DNA of 64,000 nt, taken from Candidatus Eisenbacteria bacterium (GTDB taxonomy: Bacteria > Eisenbacteria > RBG-16-71-46 > CAIMUX01 > JAHJDP01). A program made the position numbers and the translations under genes. Below are positions 53,968 to 63,100 of this stretch, piece after piece (the first letter of the stretch is position 1; each line of letters starts with the position of its first letter). The stretch covers positions 1-64,000 of the forward strand of contig JAHJDP010000046.1 of the NCBI GenBank assembly GCA_018831195.1. The letters are read 5' to 3'. The notes beneath the pieces were generated by a model, which saw nothing but the letters and a program-made list of their open reading frames with translations, did not search any database and was not told the DNA's origin.

Positions 53968-54939
53968 TCAATCGCCCCATCGCGCGCGGAAGCCCCGCAC
54001 ATCGACGTGGACGAAGGGTCCATGGTTCTGCGTTTTCCTGTAGCGGGCGAGTCCTCCCAGGAAGTGCTCATAGAAGGGCTTCCCGTAAAGAACATCCACG
54101 ATGTCGTAGAGAACGGCCGCATCCCGGTAGTCAATCTCTCCATCGTGGTTCAGGTCATCCATCACACCGTTGAGGGGATCGGCATCGATGAAAATATCGG
54201 CGGCGCCTCCGTAAACGTGCCGGCTGTATTTGACATTTCCGATACTCTTGTTGTAGTAGGGGGTCCTGTATCCGCTCATAATGTTAAATGTACCGCAATG
54301 AATACCGGCTTCGTTTGTCTTCCGTAGAATCAGCTCCAGCTTGAGAACCAGCTTTTCTTTAACAACGACATACTTGGGGCTGCCGCCTTCCTGATGGCAC
54401 AGGAACTGCCCAATGTTGAAGTGGGGGGAAACCAGTGTCTTTTCGTTCTCCTGCGTTACCTCGATGAAGCCGCGGGGGGCCTCATAGATCTTTAAATTTT
54501 TAAGGGGAATCTTGGGATAATCTCCGATCCGATACCCGTTAAGATAGCCATTTTTAACATTACTCGAGGGGACCATGACAAAAACATTGAGGCTCATGGA
54601 ATCACCGACATCAGGGTGGTGGATTCGAATATGGTAGAGACCTGGGACTTTGGGAGCCGTCCAAGTAAGCGAGAAGTCTTTGGAGCAGGACGCTGTCAGA
54701 TCTCCTTCCAGGCGCCACGCGCTTCGGGGCTTGGGATCAAGATCGAAGGACACCAGCTCATTGGGGAGGAGATAAATGGCAAAAGTATTGTATGGATTCT
54801 TCATCCCCTTGAACTTCAAGTTGAAGTCAGCCCTGCCGGTTTCGTAGGGAAGCGCTGATCCTTGCGATGCCGGAGCGGGCGCCGGCGCACAAAGTATCGC
54901 TACAAACGCCACGAAAGATATTGCCGGTCTTCGTGACAT
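53968..54939 (-). CDS. Secreted M15-type (VanY-like) peptidase with dockerin-like calcium loop
   Basis: 323 residues with a signal peptide (1-26). The C-terminal half is an M15 metallopeptidase: SGYRTPYYNKSIGNVKYSRHVYGGAADIF gives His241 and Asp248, and GPFVHVDVRG gives His311. Between them residues 262-273 read DLNHDGEIDYRD, an EF-hand/dockerin-like calcium loop inserted in the catalytic domain. The N-terminal 130 residues form a beta domain with a transthyretin-like look (GLYHIRIHHPDVGDSMSLNVFV). It probably trims peptidoglycan stem peptides. It is 17 bases after the L,D-transpeptidase gene. Confidence 0.82.
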   Translation of the reverse strand: MSRRPAISFVAFVAILCAPAPAPASQGSALPYETGRADFNLKFKGMKNPYNTFAIYLLPNELVSFDLDPKPRSAWRLEGDLTASCSKDFSLTWTAPKVPGLYHIRIHHPDVGDSMSLNVFVMVPSSNVKNGYLNGYRIGDYPKIPLKNLKIYEAPRGFIEVTQENEKTLVSPHFNIGQFLCHQEGGSPKYVVVKEKLVLKLELILRKTNEAGIHCGTFNIMSGYRTPYYNKSIGNVKYSRHVYGGAADIFIDADPLNGVMDDLNHDGEIDYRDAAVLYDIVDVLYGKPFYEHFLGGLARYRKTQNHGPFVHVDVRGFRARWGD

Positions 54940-54956
54940 CGGCTTCCTTTCCAGAG

Positions 54957-56645
54957 CTACTGGACCGGGGGAGGCTCCCGCAGGGCCTCCAGCAAAAGGC
55001 GGTCGCGGTCATAAATATCCCGCCTGAGGTGGCAGCGGTTGGCCCGATCGACCCATGCCGTCCAGTAGAGGAGGTGGACCCGGATCGGATGTGGCAGAGA
55101 AACCGTCCGCTCCCGTCCTTCCTGCTCCACTTTAACAATCTGTTCAGGCGTCCACTGGGGATCATCACTCAAGAGATAGTGGGCGAGTTCCACCGGCTTT
55201 TCTATTCGGATGCAACCGGAGCTGAAAGCACGCTCAGCCTTGGCGAAAAGACCCTTGGCGGGTGTGTCATGGAGGTAGACATCGAATTTGTTGGGGAACA
55301 TAAATTTCACCAGCCCCAGCGCATTCTGCGGACCGGGATCCTGGCGGAATCTGTAGGGCAATCTCTGCGCGCTCATGCCGGCCCAGCGGACCGTCGACGG
55401 ATCCACCTCCCGTGCGTCGGCGCCCCACCCCGAGTAAACTCGGATCTTCTGCGCCGCCAAAAAACCCGGGTCCTTCTGCACCTTGGGAAGGATGTCCTTG
55501 GAGGCGATCCCCGGCGGGACATTCCAGTAGGGGCTCATGACGAGGTAGGTCATCATCGCGCTGAAGACAGGCGTGCGCCGTTGATCCTTCCCGACGACCA
55601 CTTTCATTGTCAGGATGGTATCGGCGTTCTGTACAACGAACAGATGAAAATCAGCGACATTGACGAGGAGATATCTTGTTCCCAGATCCTGCGGCAGCCA
55701 GCGCCAGCGTTCCAGATTGAGAAGGATCTTCTCGACCGTCCTCTCCACGGGGATATTGAGCGCCCCGATGGTTTTCTGACCGACAATTCCATCCACATCC
55801 AAGCCGCGTAGCTCCTGAAAATCCAAGACCGCATCGCGGAGCGTTGCGTCAAAAGCCTCGGGGTCGGCGGTCATTCCATCCGCCAGAAGATTTTCCGCGG
55901 CGAGACGCCGGCGGAGCTCTTGTACACGGCCGTCAATGGAACCCAGCTCAAGCTTGGGGCCCGGGGAAACGGTGGGCCATCCGCCCTGATCTGATATTCG
56001 GCGGTAATGAGCCAGCGCGGTTTTCAGTCGCCTGTAACCGGGACCCATCGGGAGCAAGGATGGCAGTTCCTCTTTGATTCCCGCCCCCTGAAGCGCTTTT
56101 TCGAGGACTTGCGCCAGGTCCCCCTCCCGGCGGGTGGCGATCCATTCCGGGTCCAGGGTCTCAGGATTGACCCTCCCGGAAAGGAGGTGGGAAGCGTATA
56201 CAAGAAACCCGTCTGTGAGCAGAAGTTCGAGATCGACATAGAGATCCGGGCCTGCCCCGCCGGGCGTCCGCGCCTTGTCGAGACGCGTTGCGATTCCCTC
56301 CAGATGATAATCCTCCGGGATGAGACCCTCTTGATAGGCGCCGCGAAGGGCTTCCAAAAGATCCTCCGCCGCGGTGGTGACTCCGCGGTCATCAATCCAA
56401 GCCGGCGCAAAGGTTCTTTCCTGATAGAAGCGCGGGAGCGCCAGGGAAGCGTAGATCCGCTCCTCCCCAATCTTGATATGGGGAGGAACTCCGGCGGATT
56501 CTATTCGGCGCCGCAGGGACTCGCGCACGATCTCCGCGAGGTTCGGTGTAGTAACCATGGTTTCATTTCCCGATGGACCTTCGGGAATGGACAAGGCGAC
56601 CAAGGATACCGCGATGATAATGGCCAAGGAATGCCATTTGATCAT
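54957..56645 (-). CDS. L,D-transpeptidase, YcbB/LdtD type
   Basis: 562 residues with a signal peptide. PGRP-style binding domain: LDFQELRGLDVDGIVGQKTIGAL near residue 285. The YkuD domain has LFVVQNADTILTMKVVVGKDQRRTPVF and the active site SSGCIRIEKPVELAHYLL with Cys478. Scaffold and lid regions flank it, as in LdtD. Forms 3-3 cross-links or anchors lipoproteins to peptidoglycan. It starts three bases after gapA, probably in one operon with the M15 peptidase. Confidence 0.92.
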   Translation of the reverse strand: MIKWHSLAIIIAVSLVALSIPEGPSGNETMVTTPNLAEIVRESLRRRIESAGVPPHIKIGEERIYASLALPRFYQERTFAPAWIDDRGVTTAAEDLLEALRGAYQEGLIPEDYHLEGIATRLDKARTPGGAGPDLYVDLELLLTDGFLVYASHLLSGRVNPETLDPEWIATRREGDLAQVLEKALQGAGIKEELPSLLPMGPGYRRLKTALAHYRRISDQGGWPTVSPGPKLELGSIDGRVQELRRRLAAENLLADGMTADPEAFDATLRDAVLDFQELRGLDVDGIVGQKTIGALNIPVERTVEKILLNLERWRWLPQDLGTRYLLVNVADFHLFVVQNADTILTMKVVVGKDQRRTPVFSAMMTYLVMSPYWNVPPGIASKDILPKVQKDPGFLAAQKIRVYSGWGADAREVDPSTVRWAGMSAQRLPYRFRQDPGPQNALGLVKFMFPNKFDVYLHDTPAKGLFAKAERAFSSGCIRIEKPVELAHYLLSDDPQWTPEQIVKVEQEGRERTVSLPHPIRVHLLYWTAWVDRANRCHLRRDIYDRDRLLLEALREPPPVQ

Positions 56646-56648
56646 TTG

Positions 56649-57656
56649 TTAAAGACCCTTCTCGACCATGAGTTGGGCGAAGTCGGCCAATCTCGCGGAG
56701 TATCCCCATTCATTGTCATACCAAGCCAATACTTTAGCCACGCGGTCTCTCAGGACAAGCGTGCTCTCGGCATCGACAATACTGGAATGCGGATCACCGA
56801 TGATATCCCGGGAGACAAGGGCTTCGTCGGAGACCCGGAGGATTCCGGCGAAGTGGTCTTCCTGGGAGGCGTCGCGAAGGGCTTGGTTGACCCCATCGGC
56901 GGATACGGTGGACCCAAGGGTCGCCACGATATCGGTAATCGATCCATCCGGGACCGGCACCCGCAGCGCCATCCCATCCATGCGGCCCTTAAGATCGGGA
57001 ATGACCAGCGCTGTTGCCCGGGCGGCGCCTGTCGTCGTTGGAACGATCGAGAGGCTCGCTGAGCGTCCCCGCCGGCGTTTCCGCGTGGGAATATCCATGA
57101 GCGACTGGCTGGATGTATAGGCATGCACCGTCGTAATCATGAGATGCTCCACTTTAAAGCGGTCATGAAGAACCTTGGCGACGGGAGCCAGGGAATTTGT
57201 TGTACAAGATGCGTTGGATACAATGTGATGGCGGCTGGGATCGTAGGTTTTATGATTAACGCCCAGGACGAAGGTCCCATCCGCATCGTCCATGGGCGCT
57301 GAGATGATGACCTTCTTTGCGCCGGCCGCCAGATGCCCCGCCGCCGCCTCTCGTTTTCTGAAGACGCCGGTGCACTCGAGCACGATGTCGACGCCGATAC
57401 TCTTCCACGGAATCTTCTTGGGATCAGATTCCGAGAAGAAATGTATGTTTCGATCTCCAACCTGGATGGAATTATTCTCATCACTGACCTTCAAAGGATA
57501 CCATCCGTGTACAGAGTCGTACTTCAGGAGATACGCCAGGTCGCCGATGTCGGCCAGATCGTTAATGCCTACGACCTCGACGCCCTTCCTCGACATCAGG
57601 TGTTTAAGCGTGCAACGGCCGATGCGCCCAAAGCCATTGATTCCTATTTTCGTCAT
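56649..57656 (-). CDS. gap: Glyceraldehyde-3-phosphate dehydrogenase, type I
   Basis: 335 residues, standard for NAD-dependent GAPDH. Rossmann motif INGFGRIGR; Asp33 (GINDL) indicates NAD preference. Catalytic Cys151 is in SNASCTTNSLAP, and the catalytic His is in TTVHAYTSSQSLMD. The C-terminal WYDNEWGYSARLADF is diagnostic. First gene of a run with the L,D-transpeptidase and M15 peptidase. Confidence 0.97.
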   Translation of the reverse strand: MTKIGINGFGRIGRCTLKHLMSRKGVEVVGINDLADIGDLAYLLKYDSVHGWYPLKVSDENNSIQVGDRNIHFFSESDPKKIPWKSIGVDIVLECTGVFRKREAAAGHLAAGAKKVIISAPMDDADGTFVLGVNHKTYDPSRHHIVSNASCTTNSLAPVAKVLHDRFKVEHLMITTVHAYTSSQSLMDIPTRKRRRGRSASLSIVPTTTGAARATALVIPDLKGRMDGMALRVPVPDGSITDIVATLGSTVSADGVNQALRDASQEDHFAGILRVSDEALVSRDIIGDPHSSIVDAESTLVLRDRVAKVLAWYDNEWGYSARLADFAQLMVEKGL

Positions 57657-57823
57657 TGGACATTACCTCCAGTTGAATTACAGGGGACTCCCTTCCACCA
57701 GCTTCACTTTCATCATGCTCACTTCCAGCGGGCGCTTCAAGATGAACAGGGCATGATCCTTGCGCAAATGGTACCATTCCCTAATATCAAGTGTATAAAC
57801 CCTATCTGAAGGAGGTTCTGACC

Positions 57824-58453
57824 ATGAGATGTGGCGGCAATAATGCTGTAACTGAATTTAGGGGATGGGATTGCAGCCTCCAGCGACGGGGTCCCGCTTG
57901 TCTGTTCCTGGTAATTTTCAGCCTCGCTTGGCGGGGTCCGGCATACGCCGCTGAGATTTCCGGATACCATTTTGACAACGAGATGATGGTTGAGGGAAGT
58001 TCTCTGATGCTCAGAAGCCTCGCGATTAAGGAAGCTACCTTTTTTAAGATTGACGTATACGCCATCGGCCTCTACTTTGCGGGTGGCACACTCACCGCCG
58101 AGTCGATCCTCGCTCCGGGCGGGACCAAAGTTCTCATGATGAAGTTCCTCGTCGATGTCACCGGCAAGAAGCTGGGCGACTCCTGGATACGCGACCTCGG
58201 AGCCAGCTGTGAATCGAACTGCGATTCCTTGCTGACCGCGGCGGGGAAGATCGCCGGCAATCTTCCGGACATCAAGAAGGGTCAAACAATTACCTATATT
58301 GTTTTCCCATCACGGGTTCAGATTTTGGTGAACGGCTCCTCCATCGGGTTCTTGGAAGGAGCCAACGCCTCTCGAGCCGTCCTGGCCGCCATTTTCGGAA
58401 AGAGAGCTTCAAAGCGTCTCCAGGACAATCTCCTGCGTCCGTTGCCGCAATGA
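57824..58453 (+). CDS. Secreted chalcone-isomerase-like protein
   Basis: 209 residues from ATG 57824, which has AAGGAGG eight bases upstream. A signal segment (PACLFLVIFSLAWRGPAYA) precedes the chalcone-isomerase-like fold: LRSLAIKEATFFKIDVYAIGLYFAGG, VLMMKFLVDVTGKKLGDSW, and KKGQTITYIVFPSRVQILVNGSSIGFLEG. Bacterial members are mostly non-catalytic periplasmic proteins of unknown role. Divergent from gapA. Confidence 0.8.
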   Translation: MRCGGNNAVTEFRGWDCSLQRRGPACLFLVIFSLAWRGPAYAAEISGYHFDNEMMVEGSSLMLRSLAIKEATFFKIDVYAIGLYFAGGTLTAESILAPGGTKVLMMKFLVDVTGKKLGDSWIRDLGASCESNCDSLLTAAGKIAGNLPDIKKGQTITYIVFPSRVQILVNGSSIGFLEGANASRAVLAAIFGKRASKRLQDNLLRPLPQ

Positions 58454-58517
58454 TGCTCTACCCGGTGATTTCACCAAACGAGTCTTGATGAATGCGAAAT
58501 CGATGGGGGATGTGTCC

Positions 58518-59150
58518 ATGAAAGTGTTCCTTGGCCGGCTCAGGAGCCGATTTCTCGCTGGTGCTCTCTTCATCGTGCCCCTTGTCGTTACGATTCTTGT
58601 TCTCCAGTACATCTTTCGCACACTCGATCAATTCTTGGGTCCTGTGGCGGCCGAGATTCTGGGTCGTCAAATCCCCGGGGTCGGCATTCTCGCAACGATC
58701 GGTCTGGTCTTCCTGGTGGGAGTTTTTGTAACGAATCTTTTAGGCCGGCGATTGTTCCACCTCGTTGAACGCCTCATGACGAGCCTCCCAATGGCAGGGT
58801 CCATCTACAAAGGCTCGCGCGACATCCTGATGGCCGTCGCCGCACCGGAGCGAAAAAGATTCAGGGACGTTGTGATGCTGGAGTACCCCAGTGAGGGCAA
58901 GTTCTCCTACGGATTTGTGACAAGCTATATGACCCGGGAGATGTTGGGGGGGAGCGAGTCTATCGCAAACATCTTCATCCCAAGCGCGCCCCTTCCCACA
59001 AGCGGCCCCCTCGTGGCTGTTCGTGTCGAGGATCTCATGTATCTCGATATGTCCATTGATGACGCCCTCAAGATGATCGTCTCGGGAGGGATCGTGACCC
59101 CCAAGATCATTCGTATCAGGGAGCATCCTCTTGATGGGGATATGGAATAA
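58518..59150 (+). CDS. DUF502 family membrane protein
   Basis: About 210 residues from ATG 58518, which has GGGGGA eight bases upstream; a longer in-frame reading from 58485 is possible. Two membrane segments (FLAGALFIVPLVVTILVLQYIF and GVGILATIGLVFLVGVFV) are followed by LVERLMTSLPMAGSIYKGSRDIL, the DUF502 hallmark. The C-terminal SAPLPTSGPLVAVRVEDLMYLDMSIDDALKMIVSGG is conserved. Function unknown, inner membrane. Confidence 0.88.
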   Translation: MKVFLGRLRSRFLAGALFIVPLVVTILVLQYIFRTLDQFLGPVAAEILGRQIPGVGILATIGLVFLVGVFVTNLLGRRLFHLVERLMTSLPMAGSIYKGSRDILMAVAAPERKRFRDVVMLEYPSEGKFSYGFVTSYMTREMLGGSESIANIFIPSAPLPTSGPLVAVRVEDLMYLDMSIDDALKMIVSGGIVTPKIIRIREHPLDGDME

Positions 59151-59182
59151 CTATGAATGAAGTCATATAGGGGATTCCGCCC

Positions 59183-60172
59183 GTGATCCTTCAGTTCGCG
59201 CTTTTCCTTTTCGGCCTGGCTCTTCTGTTGGCCGGCGCCCACATGCTTGTTGACGGATCGTCAAAGCTGGCCGGAAGCCTTGGGGTTTCCAGGCTCTTCA
59301 TTGGTCTCACTGTCGTCGCATTCGGTACGAGCGCTCCGGAGCTGGCGGTCAACATCCAGGCGGCTCTCTCGGGAAAAACAGACATTGGATTTGGAAATAT
59401 CGTCGGTTCCAACATCGGCAATATCGGTCTCATCATCGGCGTCTGCGCTCTTCTGCGCCCCCTCACCATCGAAGGGATCCTGGTGCGCAGGGAGATCCCC
59501 ATGATGATCCTTGTTACCCTCGCAGGACTCGTCCTAGGTTTTGACACACTCCTACGAACGGGGCCGGGGATCTATGACCGGTTCGATGGACTGATGCTCC
59601 TTCTTCTCTTTGGGATCTTTATGTTTTACACCGTCGCGGGAGTTCTGCGGAAGGAAACGATCGATCCGCTGCTCGAGCAGACGACTCAAAAGGCGGCGTC
59701 TGGAATCCAGCGCAAGCTCTCCGCCAATCTGGCGCTCTCAGGACTCGGTCTGATCATGCTCATTTTAGGGGCGCATCTTTCCACCGGCTCCGCTGTGCAT
59801 CTTTCGAAAAGCCTGGGAGTGCCACCCGCCGTCGTTGGGCTGAGCCTTGTGGCCCTGGGAACAAGCCTACCCGAACTTGTCACGTCTGTCGTTGCGACCT
59901 GGAAGGGGCACACGGACTTGGCCGTGGGCAACATTGTGGGATCGAATATTTTCAATCTCGGCTTTATTCAGGGCCTCACCGCGCTTATCAAGCCGGTCGC
60001 TGTACCCAAAGGAGGGCTTGCCGATTTGTGGGTCATGATGGGTTTCGCCGCCCTTCTCCTGCCCTTTGCCATTACGGATAGACTGCGGATCGTACGGTGG
60101 GAAGGAGGCGTTCTTCTGACCGCGTATGCGGGTTACATGACCATCAGATTTCTTAGCATGCCCTCTCCCTAA
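59183..60172 (+). CDS. Calcium/sodium antiporter of the CaCA superfamily
   Basis: 329 residues starting at GTG with AGGGGA eight bases upstream. The two inverted alpha-repeats are clear. The first is VVAFGTSAPELAVNIQAAL with DIGFGNIVGSNIGNIGLIIG; the second is VALGTSLPELVTSVVATWKG with DLAVGNIVGSNIFNLGFI. About ten membrane segments are seen. YrbG-like. Exchanges cations across the inner membrane. Confidence 0.94.
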   Translation: MILQFALFLFGLALLLAGAHMLVDGSSKLAGSLGVSRLFIGLTVVAFGTSAPELAVNIQAALSGKTDIGFGNIVGSNIGNIGLIIGVCALLRPLTIEGILVRREIPMMILVTLAGLVLGFDTLLRTGPGIYDRFDGLMLLLLFGIFMFYTVAGVLRKETIDPLLEQTTQKAASGIQRKLSANLALSGLGLIMLILGAHLSTGSAVHLSKSLGVPPAVVGLSLVALGTSLPELVTSVVATWKGHTDLAVGNIVGSNIFNLGFIQGLTALIKPVAVPKGGLADLWVMMGFAALLLPFAITDRLRIVRWEGGVLLTAYAGYMTIRFLSMPSP

Positions 60173-60199
60173 GGACACATCGGCGCCGGATGGCAATGT

Positions 60200-63100
60200 C
60201 TACTTGCTCCAACCCACTTCGATTCCCGACGTGCCCTGGGTTCCGGTCAGCGTTTGGAGTTTGAAGTGTTGAGAGAGCATATACTCAAGATTGATATAGA
60301 AGCTGGTCGCTGAGTCGAGAGCTTGCTCATACTTGAGGAGGGCGCGAGGCGTAAGATACTTGCCGACAATGAGAGTGCTTTGAGTATCGGTTCCCTCGGC
60401 TCTCCGTATGGACATCATATCCACACCCAAGCTTCGAGATAGCCGCTCTTCGAGCTTCGCTAACGGGTAACTTGCAGCGACATCAATGGCCCGGCTCTGC
60501 AAGAGGTCCATCTGGTTTGAGCTAAGCTCTCCCAGAGGCCGCCCGAAGAGCAGAAAGGCCATAATATCACCCTCTGTCATTTCCGGATCTGAACTGAACG
60601 CCAGCTCGGGTTGTTGGGCCGTGCCGCTGAAAAGGGTCGTTATCACGGCATCTCCGACGCGGGCGCTGAGAACAAGGTCGATGGATGGATCGATCTCGTC
60701 CCCGCCGAAGAAAACAACCTTTCCACTATCGATACTGAAAGTGCGGCCCAGAAAGATCAACTGCCCCCGAACGGCGCTAAGCTCGCCGGTGATTGTCGGC
60801 AGTGTCCTCCCCTTTTGCGCCACGTTTAATTCACCCGCAAGCTCTACATCAAGTCCTCGTCCACGAATCCAAAGCCCGGAGGGAATAGAAACCGCCACAT
60901 TCAAGTTCATTTCCAATAGTTTCGGGGGCTCCGACATGCCATCGGCTTTCGGTTTCCCGGGAGAGCCTGGGGATGACTCCTCCAAACTCACAGGATGCAA
61001 CCCCTCCACGCCCCAGAGTAAGGCTTCACCGTCGATGGGATGAAGCGCTCGTTTTTCCTCGGGGATGCGAATCACACCGTTCAGGATTTCAATCTGGCCT
61101 TCGATTTCCGGCTTCCTTCCAGTGCCCGATAGCTTCACGGTTGCGTCCGCAACAGTTCGTGAGCCATCCGCCGTCGAAACTCGGAATTTGCGGGCCAGAA
61201 GTCCGCCGCTCAGATCCGGATTATTCGCTGGACCGGAGGCTGTCAGTTGCAGCCCAACATTGCCGCCGATTTCAACATCGGGGGGCAGAAGGCCGTTGAA
61301 ATCGGAAAGGTCGAGTTTTTCCGCGTTCACGGACGCTTCCATGGGCCGGCCTTCTGGGATCAGAAATGTATAGGGGTGAAGAGAGAAGCGTATGGGAAGG
61401 CCGGCCTTCGCCGTCAGGATCTCTTTGTTATCTTTGAGGAAAGTTACCGATGATGTCAGGGGCGATAGCATGGCCATCCGCATCGTGGCGGGCTCACCTG
61501 TGAATCCGTGGGCCCATGAGTTCGAATCCGCTGCCGCTGAGCCGTTGAGTTCACCACTTGCATTCAGGCTATACGACGACAATCTGGGCCAGCCAGGGAA
61601 TGCAGCGCGAAGGGTGAGTTCCCCTGTCGGTTTTCCCAGAGTGCCCCCCAGGACAACCCGGCCGTCAAGTTTCACAATCCGCTTTTCTTCTTCCGCTCCC
61701 GCCGCCAGATATTCTAATGGGATCGGGGCGTTCTTCAGGGTGAGCTCGGCGAAGAGATCTCCCGCCCCGAAGTCGGAGTGGAAAGGATGGATCGAAAGGA
61801 TCATGGGCAGGGCGGTCTTCCCGCTGAGAAGGATCCCCGAGGCATTCCCCACACTCAGGCTTCCCCGAACGGCTCCTTCATGCGCATCCAGAATCAGTCT
61901 GGCCGCGAGATCCCTTCGATCCGCCAGATGGAATCCGGTGATCTCGATATCGCCATGCAACTCATTTCTCCCATGGGCTTCCAGGGTCATGTCCAGCTTC
62001 TGCGGCCAGAGATCCGCGGGCAGATTTAAGAAAGGAGGTTTTTCAGGAAGGAGTGTGGCGATCTCAACCCGCAGGTTTGAGCTATCGGGCGCTAGGAAGC
62101 CGTCGGCGCGGACCTGTCCCATGCCGCCGCGCAGGTCGAGCTGCGAAATGGAGAGAGTGTGGCTTGCCTGATCGAAGCCGAACCGGAAAGGATGTAATGA
62201 CGTCAGATCCCGGCCGCGGACAACCCATCTAAGTGAGTCGAGATCAACGGCCAAATCCGGCCTTATATGAACCCTCAGTACGTTGAACATTTCGAGGTCG
62301 GGTCCCGAGGCCATGAGGGTCAGCTGTATGGGAAGAAGAGAATCCGCGCCGGAGGCAGCCCGCACCGTCACCTTGTCGAGCCGAATACGGTCCAAATCTA
62401 CTCCCTTCCCCGCCGTCATCTGTGTTTCAACCCGGCCGTGCTGGTAGGACAGGTCGCCGCTTATCTCGGGTACGGCATACCGTCTATAGCTCCCGCCTCC
62501 CTTGAAACCCACTTTCACATTCGGGGATTTCATGGCGCCCGATAGATTCGCATGCACAGAGACGGATGCGTTCAATGTGGAGTCCCCAAGGGCGCGGCGC
62601 AGGAGCCCCTCATTAGCTGCTTCGAGTTGTGCTTCCAATGATAAACTGTCGGCGAAGATGGCTCCCTCGGCTTTCAGATCCAAGCCATCGAGTCGTAGGG
62701 AGAGGGTATCTATGGATGTCACCGTCCCATTGGTTTCGACCACGATCCTTCCATCCTCAATCCAGTCCGTTTCCTTGAGATCGAGGGTCGCCGCCACTGA
62801 GGATTCGGCAGGCTCATTGCGCGACGCGATATGGAAGCGGCCGCGCACCGGGCCGAGATCACCGATCTGCGCCTGGGGCGGGAGGAAAAGGGGTCCCCAG
62901 ACGCGCGGCCCTGGAAGGATAAAGCGGCCCCCTGCCTGCAGGTTCCGCTGATCGCCTTTGATTGTAAAAGTTCCGTCGGCGATAATGTTAAACATCTCAT
63001 TCCGGCGCCAGCGGGCGGCCAGTGAATCCCTCACATGGTTCTCGAGGGGAAGACGGGACATCAGCAGACGGGGCGGTTCCGGCCATGACCACGACAGCCG

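Noticed and set aside
54867-55811. Plus-strand open frame over the L,D-transpeptidase
   Set aside because: Antisense to a gene with a clear active-site motif; the product is His/Arg/Pro-rich noise.
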